From Flavobacterium sediminis (GTDB taxonomy: Bacteria; Bacteroidota; Bacteroidia; Flavobacteriales; Flavobacteriaceae): a stretch of 64,000 nt of DNA. Location: positions 1,860,001 to 1,924,000 of the forward strand of contig NZ_CP029463.1 of assembly GCF_003148385.1 (NCBI RefSeq). Direction: 5' to 3'. Below are positions 55,131 through 64,000 of this stretch, piece after piece. A program made the position numbers and the translations under genes. The notes under the pieces were generated by a model. That model saw only the letters and a program-made list of their open reading frames with translations. It was not told the origin of the DNA and made no database searches. The first letter of the stretch is position 1, and each line of letters opens with the position of its first letter.

Positions 55131-56153
55131 ATGAACGAAAATTTGGATCCGAATAAAGAACGTTTTACGCCTCAGGAAATAGATATAGAAAGAGCTTTAC
55201 GGCCACTTTCTTTTGATGATTTTGCCGGGCAGGATCAGGTTTTGGAAAACTTGAAGGTCTTTGTTCAGGCTGCCAATCTGAGAGATGATGCTCTGGATCA
55301 TACATTGTTTCATGGACCACCGGGTTTGGGGAAAACAACATTGGCTAACATCTTGGCAAATGAACTAGGAGTAGGAATTAAGATTACTTCAGGTCCGGTT
55401 TTAGATAAGCCAGGAGATTTGGCCGGATTGTTGACTAATTTGGAGGAACGGGATATTCTGTTTATCGATGAGATCCATCGTTTAAGTCCGGTTGTGGAGG
55501 AATACCTTTACTCTGCTATGGAGGATTATAAAATTGATATAATGATAGAAACAGGGCCTAATGCACGTACGGTTCAGATCAATTTAAATCCTTTTACTCT
55601 GGTTGGAGCTACAACGCGTTCTGGATTGTTGACTGCACCGATGAGAGCTCGTTTCGGGATTCAAAGTCGTTTACAATATTATAATACTGAATTACTGACA
55701 ACAATTGTGCAACGTAGTGCCTCTATTTTGAAAATGCCTATATCAATGGAAGCAGCAATCGAAATCGCAGGAAGAAGTCGGGGGACGCCTCGTATTGCTA
55801 ATGCTTTATTGAGAAGAGTTCGCGATTTTGCACAAATAAAAGGGAATGGAAAAATAGACATTGAGATCGCTAAATTTGCTTTGAGAGCTCTAAATGTTGA
55901 TGCACACGGATTGGATGAAATGGATAATAAGATATTGACAACCGTTATAGATAAATTCAAAGGAGGTCCTGTCGGCTTAACAACTTTGGCTACAGCAGTT
56001 TCAGAAAGCGGTGAAACGATTGAAGAAGTATATGAGCCGTTTCTGATTCAAGAAGGGTTTATTATCAGAACTCCTAGAGGTCGAGAAGTCACAGAGAAAG
56101 CTTACAAGCATTTAGGAAGGATAAAAGGGTTTAATCAAGGAGAATTGTTTTAA
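55131..56153 (+). CDS. ruvB: Holliday junction branch migration helicase RuvB
   Basis: RuvB is the ATPase motor that moves Holliday junctions with RuvA. The 340-residue protein has the Walker A block [13 protein letters not shown] near residue 60, Walker [11 protein letters not shown] near 108, and sensor and arginine-finger regions [19 protein letters not shown] near 157. The ATG at 55131 (MNENLDPN) fits the family. Two codons earlier lies another ATG. The next gene begins one base after the stop. Confidence 0.98.
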   Translation: MNENLDPNKERFTPQEIDIERALRPLSFDDFAGQDQVLENLKVFVQAANLRDDALDHTLFHGPPGLGKTTLANILANELGVGIKITSGPVLDKPGDLAGLLTNLEERDILFIDEIHRLSPVVEEYLYSAMEDYKIDIMIETGPNARTVQINLNPFTLVGATTRSGLLTAPMRARFGIQSRLQYYNTELLTTIVQRSASILKMPISMEAAIEIAGRSRGTPRIANALLRRVRDFAQIKGNGKIDIEIAKFALRALNVDAHGLDEMDNKILTTVIDKFKGGPVGLTTLATAVSESGETIEEVYEPFLIQEGFIIRTPRGREVTEKAYKHLGRIKGFNQGELF

Positions 56154-56154
56154 A

Positions 56155-57081
56155 TTGATTAACAACAAAGAAAAATATTCACAATTAATCAAAGCCGAAT
56201 CGAAAAGACTCGGCTTTTTGTCTTGTGGTATAGCTAAAGCAGATTTTTTGGAAGAGGAAGCGCCCCGATTAGAAAAATGGCTGAAAGAACAACGAAACGG
56301 AGAGATGGGCTACATGGAGAATCATTTTGATAAACGTTTAGACCCGCGTTTATTAGTTGAAGGTTCAAAAAGCGTCATTTCATTAGTATTGAATTATTAT
56401 CCGGAAGAAAAACAACGTAACGACTCCTATAAAATCTCCAAATATGCTTACGGAGAAGATTATCACTTTGTTATAAAAGACAAATTAAGACAATTGTTAG
56501 ATTTTGTCCAATCTGAGGTCGGAGAGGTCAATGGGCGTTATTTTGTGGATTCAGCACCGGTTTTAGATAAAGCTTGGGCGGCTAAGGCAGGCTTAGGTTG
56601 GATTGGAAAGAATGCTAATCTTATAACAAAAGGGATTGGCTCTTTTTATTTTGTTGCTGAACTGATTATTGATCTGGAATTGGACTATGATTCACCTACA
56701 ACTGATCATTGCGGAACTTGTACGGCGTGTATTGACGCTTGCCCTACTGAAGCGATTATAGCACCCTATGTAGTTGACGGAAGTAAGTGTATCTCTTATT
56801 TTACCATTGAATTAAAAGGAGCACTGCCGGAAGATGTTAAAGGAACATTTGACGATTGGTTCTTCGGTTGTGACACCTGTCAGGATGTTTGCCCTTGGAA
56901 TCGATTCGCAAAGCCACACAATGAGACTGCCTTTGAGCCTAATTTTAACTTGTTACATTTTACAAAGAATGATTGGGAAAACCTATCGAAAGAAGCATTC
57001 AATCAAATATTTAAAAACTCAGCAGTTAAGAGAACAAAATTTGAGGGTTTTAAAAGAAATGTTGATTTTTTAAAAGGTTAA
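56155..57081 (+). CDS. queG: Epoxyqueuosine reductase
   Basis: QueG does the last step of queuosine synthesis in tRNA, with cobalamin and two [4Fe-4S] clusters. The 308-residue protein has the Cys blocks [12 protein letters not shown] near residue 187 and [11 protein letters not shown] near 238, and [21 protein letters not shown] sequence near 141 (here [17 protein letters not shown]). The start is TTG at 56155, one base after the ruvB stop; no ATG fits. It is translationally linked to ruvB. Confidence 0.96.
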   Translation: MINNKEKYSQLIKAESKRLGFLSCGIAKADFLEEEAPRLEKWLKEQRNGEMGYMENHFDKRLDPRLLVEGSKSVISLVLNYYPEEKQRNDSYKISKYAYGEDYHFVIKDKLRQLLDFVQSEVGEVNGRYFVDSAPVLDKAWAAKAGLGWIGKNANLITKGIGSFYFVAELIIDLELDYDSPTTDHCGTCTACIDACPTEAIIAPYVVDGSKCISYFTIELKGALPEDVKGTFDDWFFGCDTCQDVCPWNRFAKPHNETAFEPNFNLLHFTKNDWENLSKEAFNQIFKNSAVKRTKFEGFKRNVDFLKG

Positions 57082-58103
57082 GAATTATTTGTAGACTCTC
57101 TTTCTATGATACTTGTTTCAAGTGAAATAGTCCTTGGAGCAAATGGAATTCCATTTTTTTTATGAGTCATTTCTTCAAATAATAGTTTGAAAGATTGAAC
57201 ACCCATTTCATAACTAGGTTGGTCTACGGTACTCAATTTTGGAGTAATAACTTGAGACATAAACCAATTGCTGAACCCTATTATTTTAACTTGTTGAGGG
57301 ACTTTAATTTCAATTTCATTAAAACAAGCCAAAACTCCGACAGCTACTAAATCGGTAATTACAAATATGCCGTCAATATCTTTGTGTTGCTCTATAATTT
57401 CTTTAGCAAAAGTTTTACCTTCTTCAAATGTTACGTTTTCACAAGTGTAAACTAATTTTGGGTCAAATGGGATGTTGTTTTTTTCTAATGCCATTTTATA
57501 ACCTAAAAAACGATCTATGGCATTTTGTGGATTTATTGGACCACGAATATGGGCTATTTTTTTACACCCTTTTATGATTAAATGTTCTACAGCTTCAAAA
57601 GCTGCTTTCTTATCATCGATAATTACTTTGGAACAATTGACAAGCTTTGAGATTTTATCAAATAAGACTAATGGAATTCCTCTCGAAATAATTTCTTTAA
57701 TATGATTGTCAAAATTGGATTGATTAGAAAGAGACATAATTATTCCATCAACTCTTTTATTAAGTAATAATTCTACTTGCTTTTTTTCTAACTCCAAAGA
57801 TTCGTTTGATTGAAGTGTAATGACTAAATAGCCATTTTTTTCTGCTTCATCAATAATGCCATTAATAACATTAGAAAAAAAATGATGAACTACCTCAGGA
57901 ATTATTAATCCAATAGTTTTAGATTCTTTTGTTCTTAAATTCACGGCAAAACTATTTGGAGTATAATTAAGTTCCTTCGCAAGATCCAAAACTGCCTTTT
58001 GGGTTTTTTTACTTACATCAGGATAATTTTTTAAGGCTTTAGAAACAGTGGTAATTGAGATTCCTAAAATTTCTGCTATTCTTTTTAGTGTTATATTATT
58101 CAT
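57078..58103 (-). CDS. LacI family transcriptional regulator of the sugar locus
   Basis: The 341-residue protein has the LacI helix-turn-helix [20 protein letters not shown] at residues 4-23, the hinge [18 protein letters not shown] near 46-63, and a sensor domain with TIGLIIPEV near 66 and [10 protein letters not shown] near 269. It is divergent from the TonB-dependent receptor, with a perfect operator between them, so it probably represses the sugar locus and itself. Its end overlaps the convergent queG by four bases. Confidence 0.95.
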   Translation of the reverse strand: MNNITLKRIAEILGISITTVSKALKNYPDVSKKTQKAVLDLAKELNYTPNSFAVNLRTKESKTIGLIIPEVVHHFFSNVINGIIDEAEKNGYLVITLQSNESLELEKKQVELLLNKRVDGIIMSLSNQSNFDNHIKEIISRGIPLVLFDKISKLVNCSKVIIDDKKAAFEAVEHLIIKGCKKIAHIRGPINPQNAIDRFLGYKMALEKNNIPFDPKLVYTCENVTFEEGKTFAKEIIEQHKDIDGIFVITDLVAVGVLACFNEIEIKVPQQVKIIGFSNWFMSQVITPKLSTVDQPSYEMGVQSFKLLFEEMTHKKNGIPFAPRTISLETSIIERESTNNS

Positions 58104-58135
58104 TATACAAATATGATAAAAAAGGGAAAATAAAA

Positions 58136-58153
58136 ATCGAAAACGTTTTCGAT
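58136..58153. promoter_or_regulatory. LacI-type operator, perfect 18-bp palindrome
   Basis: ATCGAAAACGTTTTCGAT is its own complement, with the central CG typical of LacI/CcpA-type sites. It lies 33 bases before the regulator gene and 77 bases before the receptor gene, placing it in the shared divergent promoter region. Binding by the adjacent regulator is inferred. Confidence 0.85.
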
Positions 58154-58229
58154 AATTTAAATATAAAAAAAATAATAATTTCGAAATAATTAAATCAAAA
58201 AAATCAATTAACTTAAATAATTTTACATC

Positions 58230-60857
58230 ATGAAAGTGATTTTTAGCTTAAAAAAAATTTTCTATTTCATTTTATTTTTTTCAATGAGTTTCTCATTTGC
58301 TCAAAATGGGAAGTTATCAGGAAATGTTAAAGATGATTTTGGGAATCCACTATTTGGAGTTAATCTAACCATTGAGAACACGTCTAAAGGTGCTTCAACA
58401 GATTTTGAGGGTAATTATGTAATTAATGATGTGCCATCTGGGAATGCTGTTGTTGTTGCAAGATATCTTGGGTTTAAAATGATAAAGAAAGAAGTTCTTA
58501 TTGAAGGAGAAACGACTTTAGATTTTGTTTTACAAGAAGATGCAACTGAATTACAAGATATTGTTGTTACGGGAGTTGTAAATAAAGCAACAAAATTAAA
58601 ATCTAGTGTTTCTATTACATCGGTTAATATTGAGCAAGTAGAACAGACCGCCCCTAGATCTACAGCAGAAATTTTTAGAACCATTCCAGGTATTCGTTCA
58701 GAGTCTTCTGGTGGTGAAGGAAATTCGAATATTTCTGTTAGAGGGGTGCCAATTTCTTCTGGAGGTTCAAAATATTTGCAAATACAAGAAGATGGGTTAC
58801 CAGTGCTTTTATATGGTGATATGTCCTTTGCAACAGCAGATATTTTTACGAGATTTGATAGAAATATAGCAAAAATTGAAGCTATTAGAGGTGGTTCAGC
58901 ATCTACTTTATCGTCTAATTCGCCTGGTGGAATTATTAATTTTATTAGTAAAACTGGTAGGACAGAAGGAGGTAGTTTAGCAACAACTTTTGGCGTAGAT
59001 TATAATTCTTTTAGAACAGATTTAGAATATGGTACTAAAATCGGGGAAGGATTATACTTTCATGTCGGTGGATTTTATAGGTTAGGAGAAGGAGTGAGAA
59101 GTCCAGGATTTATAGCAAATAATGGTGGTCAAGTTAAGTTTAATATAACCAAAGAATTTGAAAAAGGATCTATTACAATTTATACTAAATTTTTAAACGA
59201 TAGGGCTGCAGCTTATATGCCAATGCCAATACAAGTAACTGGAACAAACTCAGATCCTAATTGGGGAAGTGTTAGTGGTTATGATGCTACTTCTGGAACG
59301 CAACAGTCAATTTATTTAAATCATAATGTAGGTCTAGGTCCAGATGGACAATTAAATAGAACTGCAGTAAGTGATGGAATGCATCCTGTTTCAAAATCTA
59401 TAGGAGCCAATTTGGATTTCAATTTAGGAGAAGGTTGGAAAGTGAATAATAACGGTCGATTTTCGGCTAATAGCGGACAGTTTATAGCTCCTTTTCCAGC
59501 ACAAGTAGCAACTGCTGCTGAGATTGCAGATTCGTTTGGAGTGGGTTCAACCTTGACTTATGCTAATGATGGTTCTCTTTTTAATACTGCTAATGGATTA
59601 GTTTCAAGAATCCATATGTTTGATGCTAAATTAAATAATTTAAATAACTTTATGAATGATTTGAGAGTGTCAAAACAATTTAATGAAATTGGTTTAGGAA
59701 TAACTGCAGGTTATTTTAAATCGATTCAAAATGTATCAATCTCTTGGTTGTGGAACTCTTATCTTCAAGAAGTGTCTGATAATAATCCTCGTTTAATTAA
59801 TGTTACTGATGCGGGAGGGAATTTATTATCAGAAAACGGATTATATGCTTATGGGACACCATTTTGGGGTAATTTAGCTAGAAATTATGATACACAATAC
59901 AATGTTTCTGCTCCTTATTTGAACGTAGCTTTAGACATAAATGATGATTTAATTGTAGAAGGTGGAATTCGTTATGATAAAGGTAGAGTTAATGGTTCAT
60001 TTGCTGGAGGAACTAGTACGACTTATGATATCAATAATGACGGATCTATTTCAGTCCCTGAACAAAATGTATTTGCAATTGATAATGCTAATACAACGGC
60101 TGTAGATTATGAGTACAGTTATGTGTCCTATACTTTCGGAGCTAATTATTTGTTAAATGAACAATCATCTGTTTTTGCAAGATATAGTAAAGGAGCTTCT
60201 GCTAAAGCAGATAGGATTTTGTTTTCAGGTTTAAATTATTTAGATGGTGATAAAATTAATGCAAGAGATTTTTTAGCCCAATTAGAGATTGGTTATAAAA
60301 GAAAATTCACAAATGGTTATGTATTTGTAACAGCTTTCCAATCGACAACAAATGAAGAAGGAGGCTTTGAAGCAACATCAAATAGAATTATTGAGAATGA
60401 TTACAAATCATTAGGTTTAGAATTAGAATCTTCTTATAATGTAACTGAAGATTTAAATCTTAGAGGTGCTTTTACTTATACAAAAGCAGAAATTACTTCT
60501 GGACCAAACGATGGTAATGAAGCTAGAAGACAACCAAAATTAATGTATAATTTTATTCCGACATATAGTTTTTCAAAGAAGAAGAATACATTTGGATTAA
60601 GCTTTATAGGACAATCTAAAGCATTCGCGCAAGACACTAATGAGTTAGTAATGAATGGTTTTGTCATTGTGAATGGCTTTTTAGAATTTACTTTAGTAAA
60701 AGATTTAGCATTAAATATTGCAGGGAATAATTTATTTGATACACTGGCAATTACTGAAGCAGAAGAAGGAAGTATAACAGATAATACAACAAATATTGTA
60801 AGGGCTAGACCTTTACCTGGTAGATCATTATCAATGGCTTTGTCATATAGATTTTAA
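58230..60857 (+). CDS. TonB-dependent receptor with carboxypeptidase-D-like N-terminal domain
   Basis: The 875-residue outer-membrane protein has a signal peptide (1-25), a CarboxypepD_reg-like domain (28-112, GNVKDDFGNPLFGVNLTI), a plug domain (about 125-245, with SNISVRGVPI and GSASTLSSNSPGGIINFI), and a beta-barrel ending in ALSYRF, the expected aromatic end. It imports a substrate with TonB energy. Its position with sugar genes suggests an oligosaccharide such as sucrose. No SusD-like lipoprotein gene follows, so this is not a classic SusCD pair. It is followed by a hairpin. Confidence 0.93.
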   Translation: MKVIFSLKKIFYFILFFSMSFSFAQNGKLSGNVKDDFGNPLFGVNLTIENTSKGASTDFEGNYVINDVPSGNAVVVARYLGFKMIKKEVLIEGETTLDFVLQEDATELQDIVVTGVVNKATKLKSSVSITSVNIEQVEQTAPRSTAEIFRTIPGIRSESSGGEGNSNISVRGVPISSGGSKYLQIQEDGLPVLLYGDMSFATADIFTRFDRNIAKIEAIRGGSASTLSSNSPGGIINFISKTGRTEGGSLATTFGVDYNSFRTDLEYGTKIGEGLYFHVGGFYRLGEGVRSPGFIANNGGQVKFNITKEFEKGSITIYTKFLNDRAAAYMPMPIQVTGTNSDPNWGSVSGYDATSGTQQSIYLNHNVGLGPDGQLNRTAVSDGMHPVSKSIGANLDFNLGEGWKVNNNGRFSANSGQFIAPFPAQVATAAEIADSFGVGSTLTYANDGSLFNTANGLVSRIHMFDAKLNNLNNFMNDLRVSKQFNEIGLGITAGYFKSIQNVSISWLWNSYLQEVSDNNPRLINVTDAGGNLLSENGLYAYGTPFWGNLARNYDTQYNVSAPYLNVALDINDDLIVEGGIRYDKGRVNGSFAGGTSTTYDINNDGSISVPEQNVFAIDNANTTAVDYEYSYVSYTFGANYLLNEQSSVFARYSKGASAKADRILFSGLNYLDGDKINARDFLAQLEIGYKRKFTNGYVFVTAFQSTTNEEGGFEATSNRIIENDYKSLGLELESSYNVTEDLNLRGAFTYTKAEITSGPNDGNEARRQPKLMYNFIPTYSFSKKKNTFGLSFIGQSKAFAQDTNELVMNGFVIVNGFLEFTLVKDLALNIAGNNLFDTLAITEAEEGSITDNTTNIVRARPLPGRSLSMALSYRF

Positions 60858-60882
60858 ATTTTTAGTTAGATTTTTATTAGAT

Positions 60883-60930
60883 AAATCCCTATACCTAAAA
60901 GTATACGAATTTTAGGTATGGGATTTGTTT
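60883..60930 (+). terminator. Terminator or processing hairpin after the receptor gene
   Basis: AAATCCC and GGGATTT, plus ATACCTAAAA and TTTTAGGTAT, form a 17-bp stem with one bulged T and a 9-base loop, followed by a T-rich tract. It lies between the receptor and the MFS gene and could lower downstream transcription. Confidence 0.8.
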
Positions 60931-60978
60931 TAATAACTTGAGTTAAAACGGAATAGCAAACTTTACATATTACGAATA

Positions 60979-62286
60979 ATGATAAAAAAAGTAAAACTGA
61001 GTTTTTGGCAAATCCTAAACATGAATGTTGGTTTTTTTGGAATTCAGTATAGTTTTGGTTTGCAACAAAGTGCCGTAAATCCTATCTATGATTTTTTAGG
61101 AGCAACTCCAGATGAAATTCCGTTATTAAATCTTGCTGGTCCAGTGACAGGATTATTGGTTCAACCTATAATTGGAGCATTAAGCGATAAGACTTGGCAT
61201 CCAAAATGGGGACGTAGGAAGCCTTATTTCTTAATTGGTGCGTTGTTGTGTAGTTTAAGTTTAATAATGTTTCCTTTTAGTAGTTCTTTATGGATGGCAG
61301 CTGGTTTACTTTGGATTTTAGATGCAGGGAATAATATGGCAATGGAACCTTATCGTGCTTTTGTAGCGGATAAATTAATTCCAGAACAACAGCCTCTTGG
61401 ATTTCAAATGCAAAGTTTTTTTACAGGTTTTGGTCAAACGTTGGCTAATTTATCACTATTTATTTTTCCTTTAATCATTGTAGGGAAAACAGGTTCTTTG
61501 CCTACATGGGTTTATGCCTCTTTTTTCTTAGGTGCAGCTTGTTCAATAGGCTCTATTTGGTGGAGTATGAAAACAACTTCTGAAATACAACCTACGGAAG
61601 AAGAATTAGCGTTGATAAAAAGTAAAAAAAATGGCCTTTTTGAACCGTTAATTGAAATCTTTTCAGCCATTGGAGCTATGCCAAAAGTAATGTGGCAACT
61701 GGCTTTAGTTTATTTGTTTCAGTGGTATGCTTTATTTTGTTATTGGCAAAATTCCTCAAAAAGTATAGCGCTTTCGGTTTGGAATGCAACTCCTAAGTCT
61801 GATCCTGAAGCTTATGAAAAGGCGGTAAGTTGGACAGGTCTAGTTAATGGTTGGTATAATGTAGTTACATTTTTAATTGCATTTGTTTTAGTTGGTTTTG
61901 CAAAAAAATATGGAGCAAAATGGGTGCATGTTTTTTGTTTGTTATTAGCAGCTATAGGGTTTCTTATTTTTCCTCATATAGAAAATAAAAACTTCTTATT
62001 TTTCGCGATAACAGGTTTTGGAATTGGGTGGGCGAGTATGATGGGAATACCATATTTAATGGTGGTTTCTGATATTCCTAAAGAACGTTATGGAGTTTAC
62101 ATGGGAATTATTAATATGATGATTGTAATACCAATGATTGTCCAAAACCTTTCATTTGGTTATATATTAAGAACTTTTTTAAATAACGATCCAAGAAATG
62201 CAATAACATTTGCAGGGGTTTTATTAGCACTAGCTTCAATTTGTACTATGTTAATTAAGAATAAAAAAGAAATTAAGAAAGCATAA
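60979..62286 (+). CDS. Sugar permease of the MFS, SLC45/GPH-like group
   Basis: The 435-residue protein has about twelve membrane segments. The loop GALSDKTWHPKWGRRKPYFLIG near residues 65-85 matches the MFS loop 2-3 motif of sucrose and maltose carriers (SLC45, plant SUT-like). LDAGNNMAMEPYRAFVADKL near 115 is also typical. It would carry the sugar from periplasm to cytoplasm, with protons. Its place between the outer membrane receptor and the hydrolase supports this. Sucrose is favoured by the PfkB kinase gene, but maltose or others remain possible. Confidence 0.85.
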   Translation: MIKKVKLSFWQILNMNVGFFGIQYSFGLQQSAVNPIYDFLGATPDEIPLLNLAGPVTGLLVQPIIGALSDKTWHPKWGRRKPYFLIGALLCSLSLIMFPFSSSLWMAAGLLWILDAGNNMAMEPYRAFVADKLIPEQQPLGFQMQSFFTGFGQTLANLSLFIFPLIIVGKTGSLPTWVYASFFLGAACSIGSIWWSMKTTSEIQPTEEELALIKSKKNGLFEPLIEIFSAIGAMPKVMWQLALVYLFQWYALFCYWQNSSKSIALSVWNATPKSDPEAYEKAVSWTGLVNGWYNVVTFLIAFVLVGFAKKYGAKWVHVFCLLLAAIGFLIFPHIENKNFLFFAITGFGIGWASMMGIPYLMVVSDIPKERYGVYMGIINMMIVIPMIVQNLSFGYILRTFLNNDPRNAITFAGVLLALASICTMLIKNKKEIKKA

Positions 62287-62292
62287 ATAGTC

Positions 62293-63467
62293 ATGGAAAC
62301 TATATACTATGATAAAGCAATAGAATTATTGCATAAAGTGTCAACACCAAATGGGTTTTTAGCAAGTGCAGAAAACACTTCTAATTATCAAAGAGTCTGG
62401 GCTCGCGATGGTGTAATTTGTGGATTAGCTGCTTTAGCTTCAGGTGACGAAAAATTAATTAAAACATTTAAAAACACACTTGAAACATTAGCTAAATACC
62501 AACATGAATTAGGAACAATCCCATCTAATGTGTTAATAGGTGTCGATAAAGTAGATGTGAGTTATGGTGGATTGGCCGGTAGAGTAGATGCAGTAACTTG
62601 GTTTATTATTGGTGTTTGTCAATATGCTTTTCATACAAAAGATGATTCCTTTATTTGGAAACATGAGAATGAAATAGAAAAAGCATTACGATTATTAGAA
62701 GCTTGGGAGTTTAATAATAGACACCTAATATATGTTCCGTTATCTGGTAATTGGGCAGATGAATATATAACTGATGGTTACGTTTTATACGATCAATTAC
62801 TTCGTATTTGGGCTTTAAAATGTTATAACTATTTTAAAAAAAGCAAAACTATTTCTGTTAAAATTGAAAAAATTGAAAAGCAAATTGAAATTAATTTCTT
62901 ACCTAATTCTGAAGGGCAAAAAATTCATGAAAGAGCTTATTACGAAATGGATTTCCAAGATTATTTGCCCTGTTCTTTCTCTCCATCAGGATATAAAAAT
63001 CAGTTTGATGCTTTTGCAAATTCATTAGCTTTATTGTTAAATATCGGAACGAAAAAAACTCAAAATAAAATCGTTAATCATTCATATGATTTAGCATTAA
63101 GTACAAAGTTAGGATTGCTTCCAGCTTTTTGGCCCCAATTTTTGAAAATGATGAACATTGGAACTTACTAAAAGATAATTGTAAATATGAGTTTAGAAAT
63201 TATCCTTATGAATTTCATAATGGAGGAAGTTGGCCAATGGTGAATGGTTTCTTTGGTTTAGCATTACTTTTTAAATCAGAACAAACAAAAGCAAAAGCTA
63301 TTTTAGATAGAATAAATGAAGCGAATTCATTAAATGATTTTTCTTTTTTTGAAAATTTTAATTCAAATACTTCAATGCCAAACGGAGTATCTTTCTGCGC
63401 ATGGAGTGCAGCAGCAGCAATCTTACTGCAACAATCTTTATGTACTAATTTTAAAATCTTACTGTAA
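62293..63467 (+). CDS. (alpha/alpha)6-barrel glycoside hydrolase, sucrose/alpha-glucoside type, frameshifted in this sequence
   Basis: The protein has YQRVWARDGVICGLAAL near residue 35, GTIPSNVL near 75, GGLAGRVDAVTWFIIG near 93 and LSGNWADEY near 151, the pattern shared by GH100-type neutral invertases and amylo-1,6-glucosidase-like enzymes. The Asp in GRVDAVTW and Glu in NWADEY are candidate catalytic residues. The frame breaks at the CCCC run 63133-63136. One more C gives FWPPIFENDEHWNLL and a 391-residue enzyme. No signal peptide is seen, so it acts in the cytoplasm on imported sugar. It is six bases after the permease gene. Confidence 0.8.
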
Positions 63468-63468
63468 A

Positions 63469-64000
63469 TTGAAAACAATAGATATAATATGTATAGGTGA
63501 AGTTTTAATTGATTTGATTGGTCATCAGATGAATACCTCAATAAATAGAACTAAAGATTATCATCGGTTTTTAGGGGGGTCTCCTACTAATGTAGCGGTT
63601 AATGCATCAAAAATAGGTTTAAAACCTTTACTTGTGGCTTCTTGTGGACAAGATGGTTTTGGGGATTATATTATTAGAAAACTGAAATCAAACTCTATTG
63701 ATATGTCTAGTATTAAAAAAGTAAATACGGAACCAACGTCGGTGATTTTTGTTTCAAAATCGACAGATACACCAGATTTTATTCCTTATAGACAAGCAGA
63801 TTGTAATATAACAATCGAGCAATTAACAGATGATAGTATTGAAAAAGCAAAAGTTTTTCACACCACCTGTTTCGCATTGAGCAAGAATCCTGCAAGAGAA
63901 ACTATTTTAAATAGGGCTAAGAAGGCAAAAGAATTGGGAGTTCAATTAAGTATAGATATTAATTTTTCAGAAAGAATTTGGCCGGATAGAGAAGAAGCTA
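63469..64000 (+). CDS. PfkB family carbohydrate kinase, probable fructokinase, C-terminus outside the window
   Basis: The frame opens with TTG at 63469, one base after the hydrolase stop, and runs off the right edge (177 residues seen). The N-terminus ICIGEVLIDLIG and the substrate motif GGSPTNVAVNASKIG near residue 39 are PfkB/ribokinase marks. SIDINFSERIWPDREEA near the edge fits fructokinases. Together with the hydrolase and the permease, fructokinase is the natural last step of sucrose use. The ATP-binding C-terminus is not visible. Confidence 0.85.
   Translation, partial: MKTIDIICIGEVLIDLIGHQMNTSINRTKDYHRFLGGSPTNVAVNASKIGLKPLLVASCGQDGFGDYIIRKLKSNSIDMSSIKKVNTEPTSVIFVSKSTDTPDFIPYRQADCNITIEQLTDDSIEKAKVFHTTCFALSKNPARETILNRAKKAKELGVQLSIDINFSERIWPDREEA

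Overview
The window is chromosomal DNA of a Flavobacteriaceae bacterium, most likely Flavobacterium or a close relative. The evidence is strongly AT-rich DNA, promoters of the Bacteroidota -33/-7 type (TTTG about 19 bases before TAnnTTTG), no clear Shine-Dalgarno sequences, and typical family genes (GGGP synthase, DUF4301, DUF4407, DUF2723, VF530). An alternative complex III operon is followed directly by coxBA. No rRNA, phage, insertion sequence or CRISPR array was found.

Layout. 0-2.4 kb (minus): PPTase, GGGP synthase, pnuC and a partial DUF4301 gene. 2.5-6.6 kb (plus): ahcY, DUF4407 protein, aat and an M23 lipoprotein. 6.6-10.2 kb (minus): rplM-rpsI-rpsB-tsf, then VF530 and tag. 10.4-15.4 kb: a lacI-type regulator facing an sdpR-sdpI operon that also carries two hydrolases and a PnuC-like permease. 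15.7-28.4 kb (minus): one compact run of eleven genes (nucleotidyltransferase, three radical SAM proteins, three methyltransferases, two glycosyltransferases, a flippase and an arylsulfotransferase-like lipoprotein). 28.6-38.4 kb: polA, a metallophosphoesterase, a cysteine-less thioredoxin, a polysaccharide deacetylase, a very large DUF2723 membrane protein, tRNA-Gln and a tandem Usp protein. 38.5-43.2 kb: rimP-nusA-infB. 43.8-55.1 kb: actABCDEF-coxBA, which should form a quinol-to-oxygen respiratory chain. 55.1-57.1 kb: ruvB and queG. 57.1-64 kb: a LacI regulator with a perfect operator, a TonB-dependent receptor, an SLC45/GPH-type sugar permease, an (alpha/alpha)6 glycosidase and a PfkB kinase, which looks like a sucrose (or alpha-glucoside) uptake and breakdown locus.

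The most promising little-described system is the 15.7-28.4 kb operon. Its genes overlap almost throughout, and it looks like a pathway that builds, modifies, exports and finishes an unknown lipid-linked or surface glycan product. The sucrose-type locus without SusD is the second.

Caution: ten genes, including polA and rimP, are each broken by exactly one missing base in a homopolymer run. Restoring one base in each gives a full-length family protein. This looks like uncorrected sequencing error rather than gene decay, so these genes are annotated here at full length with the break noted.
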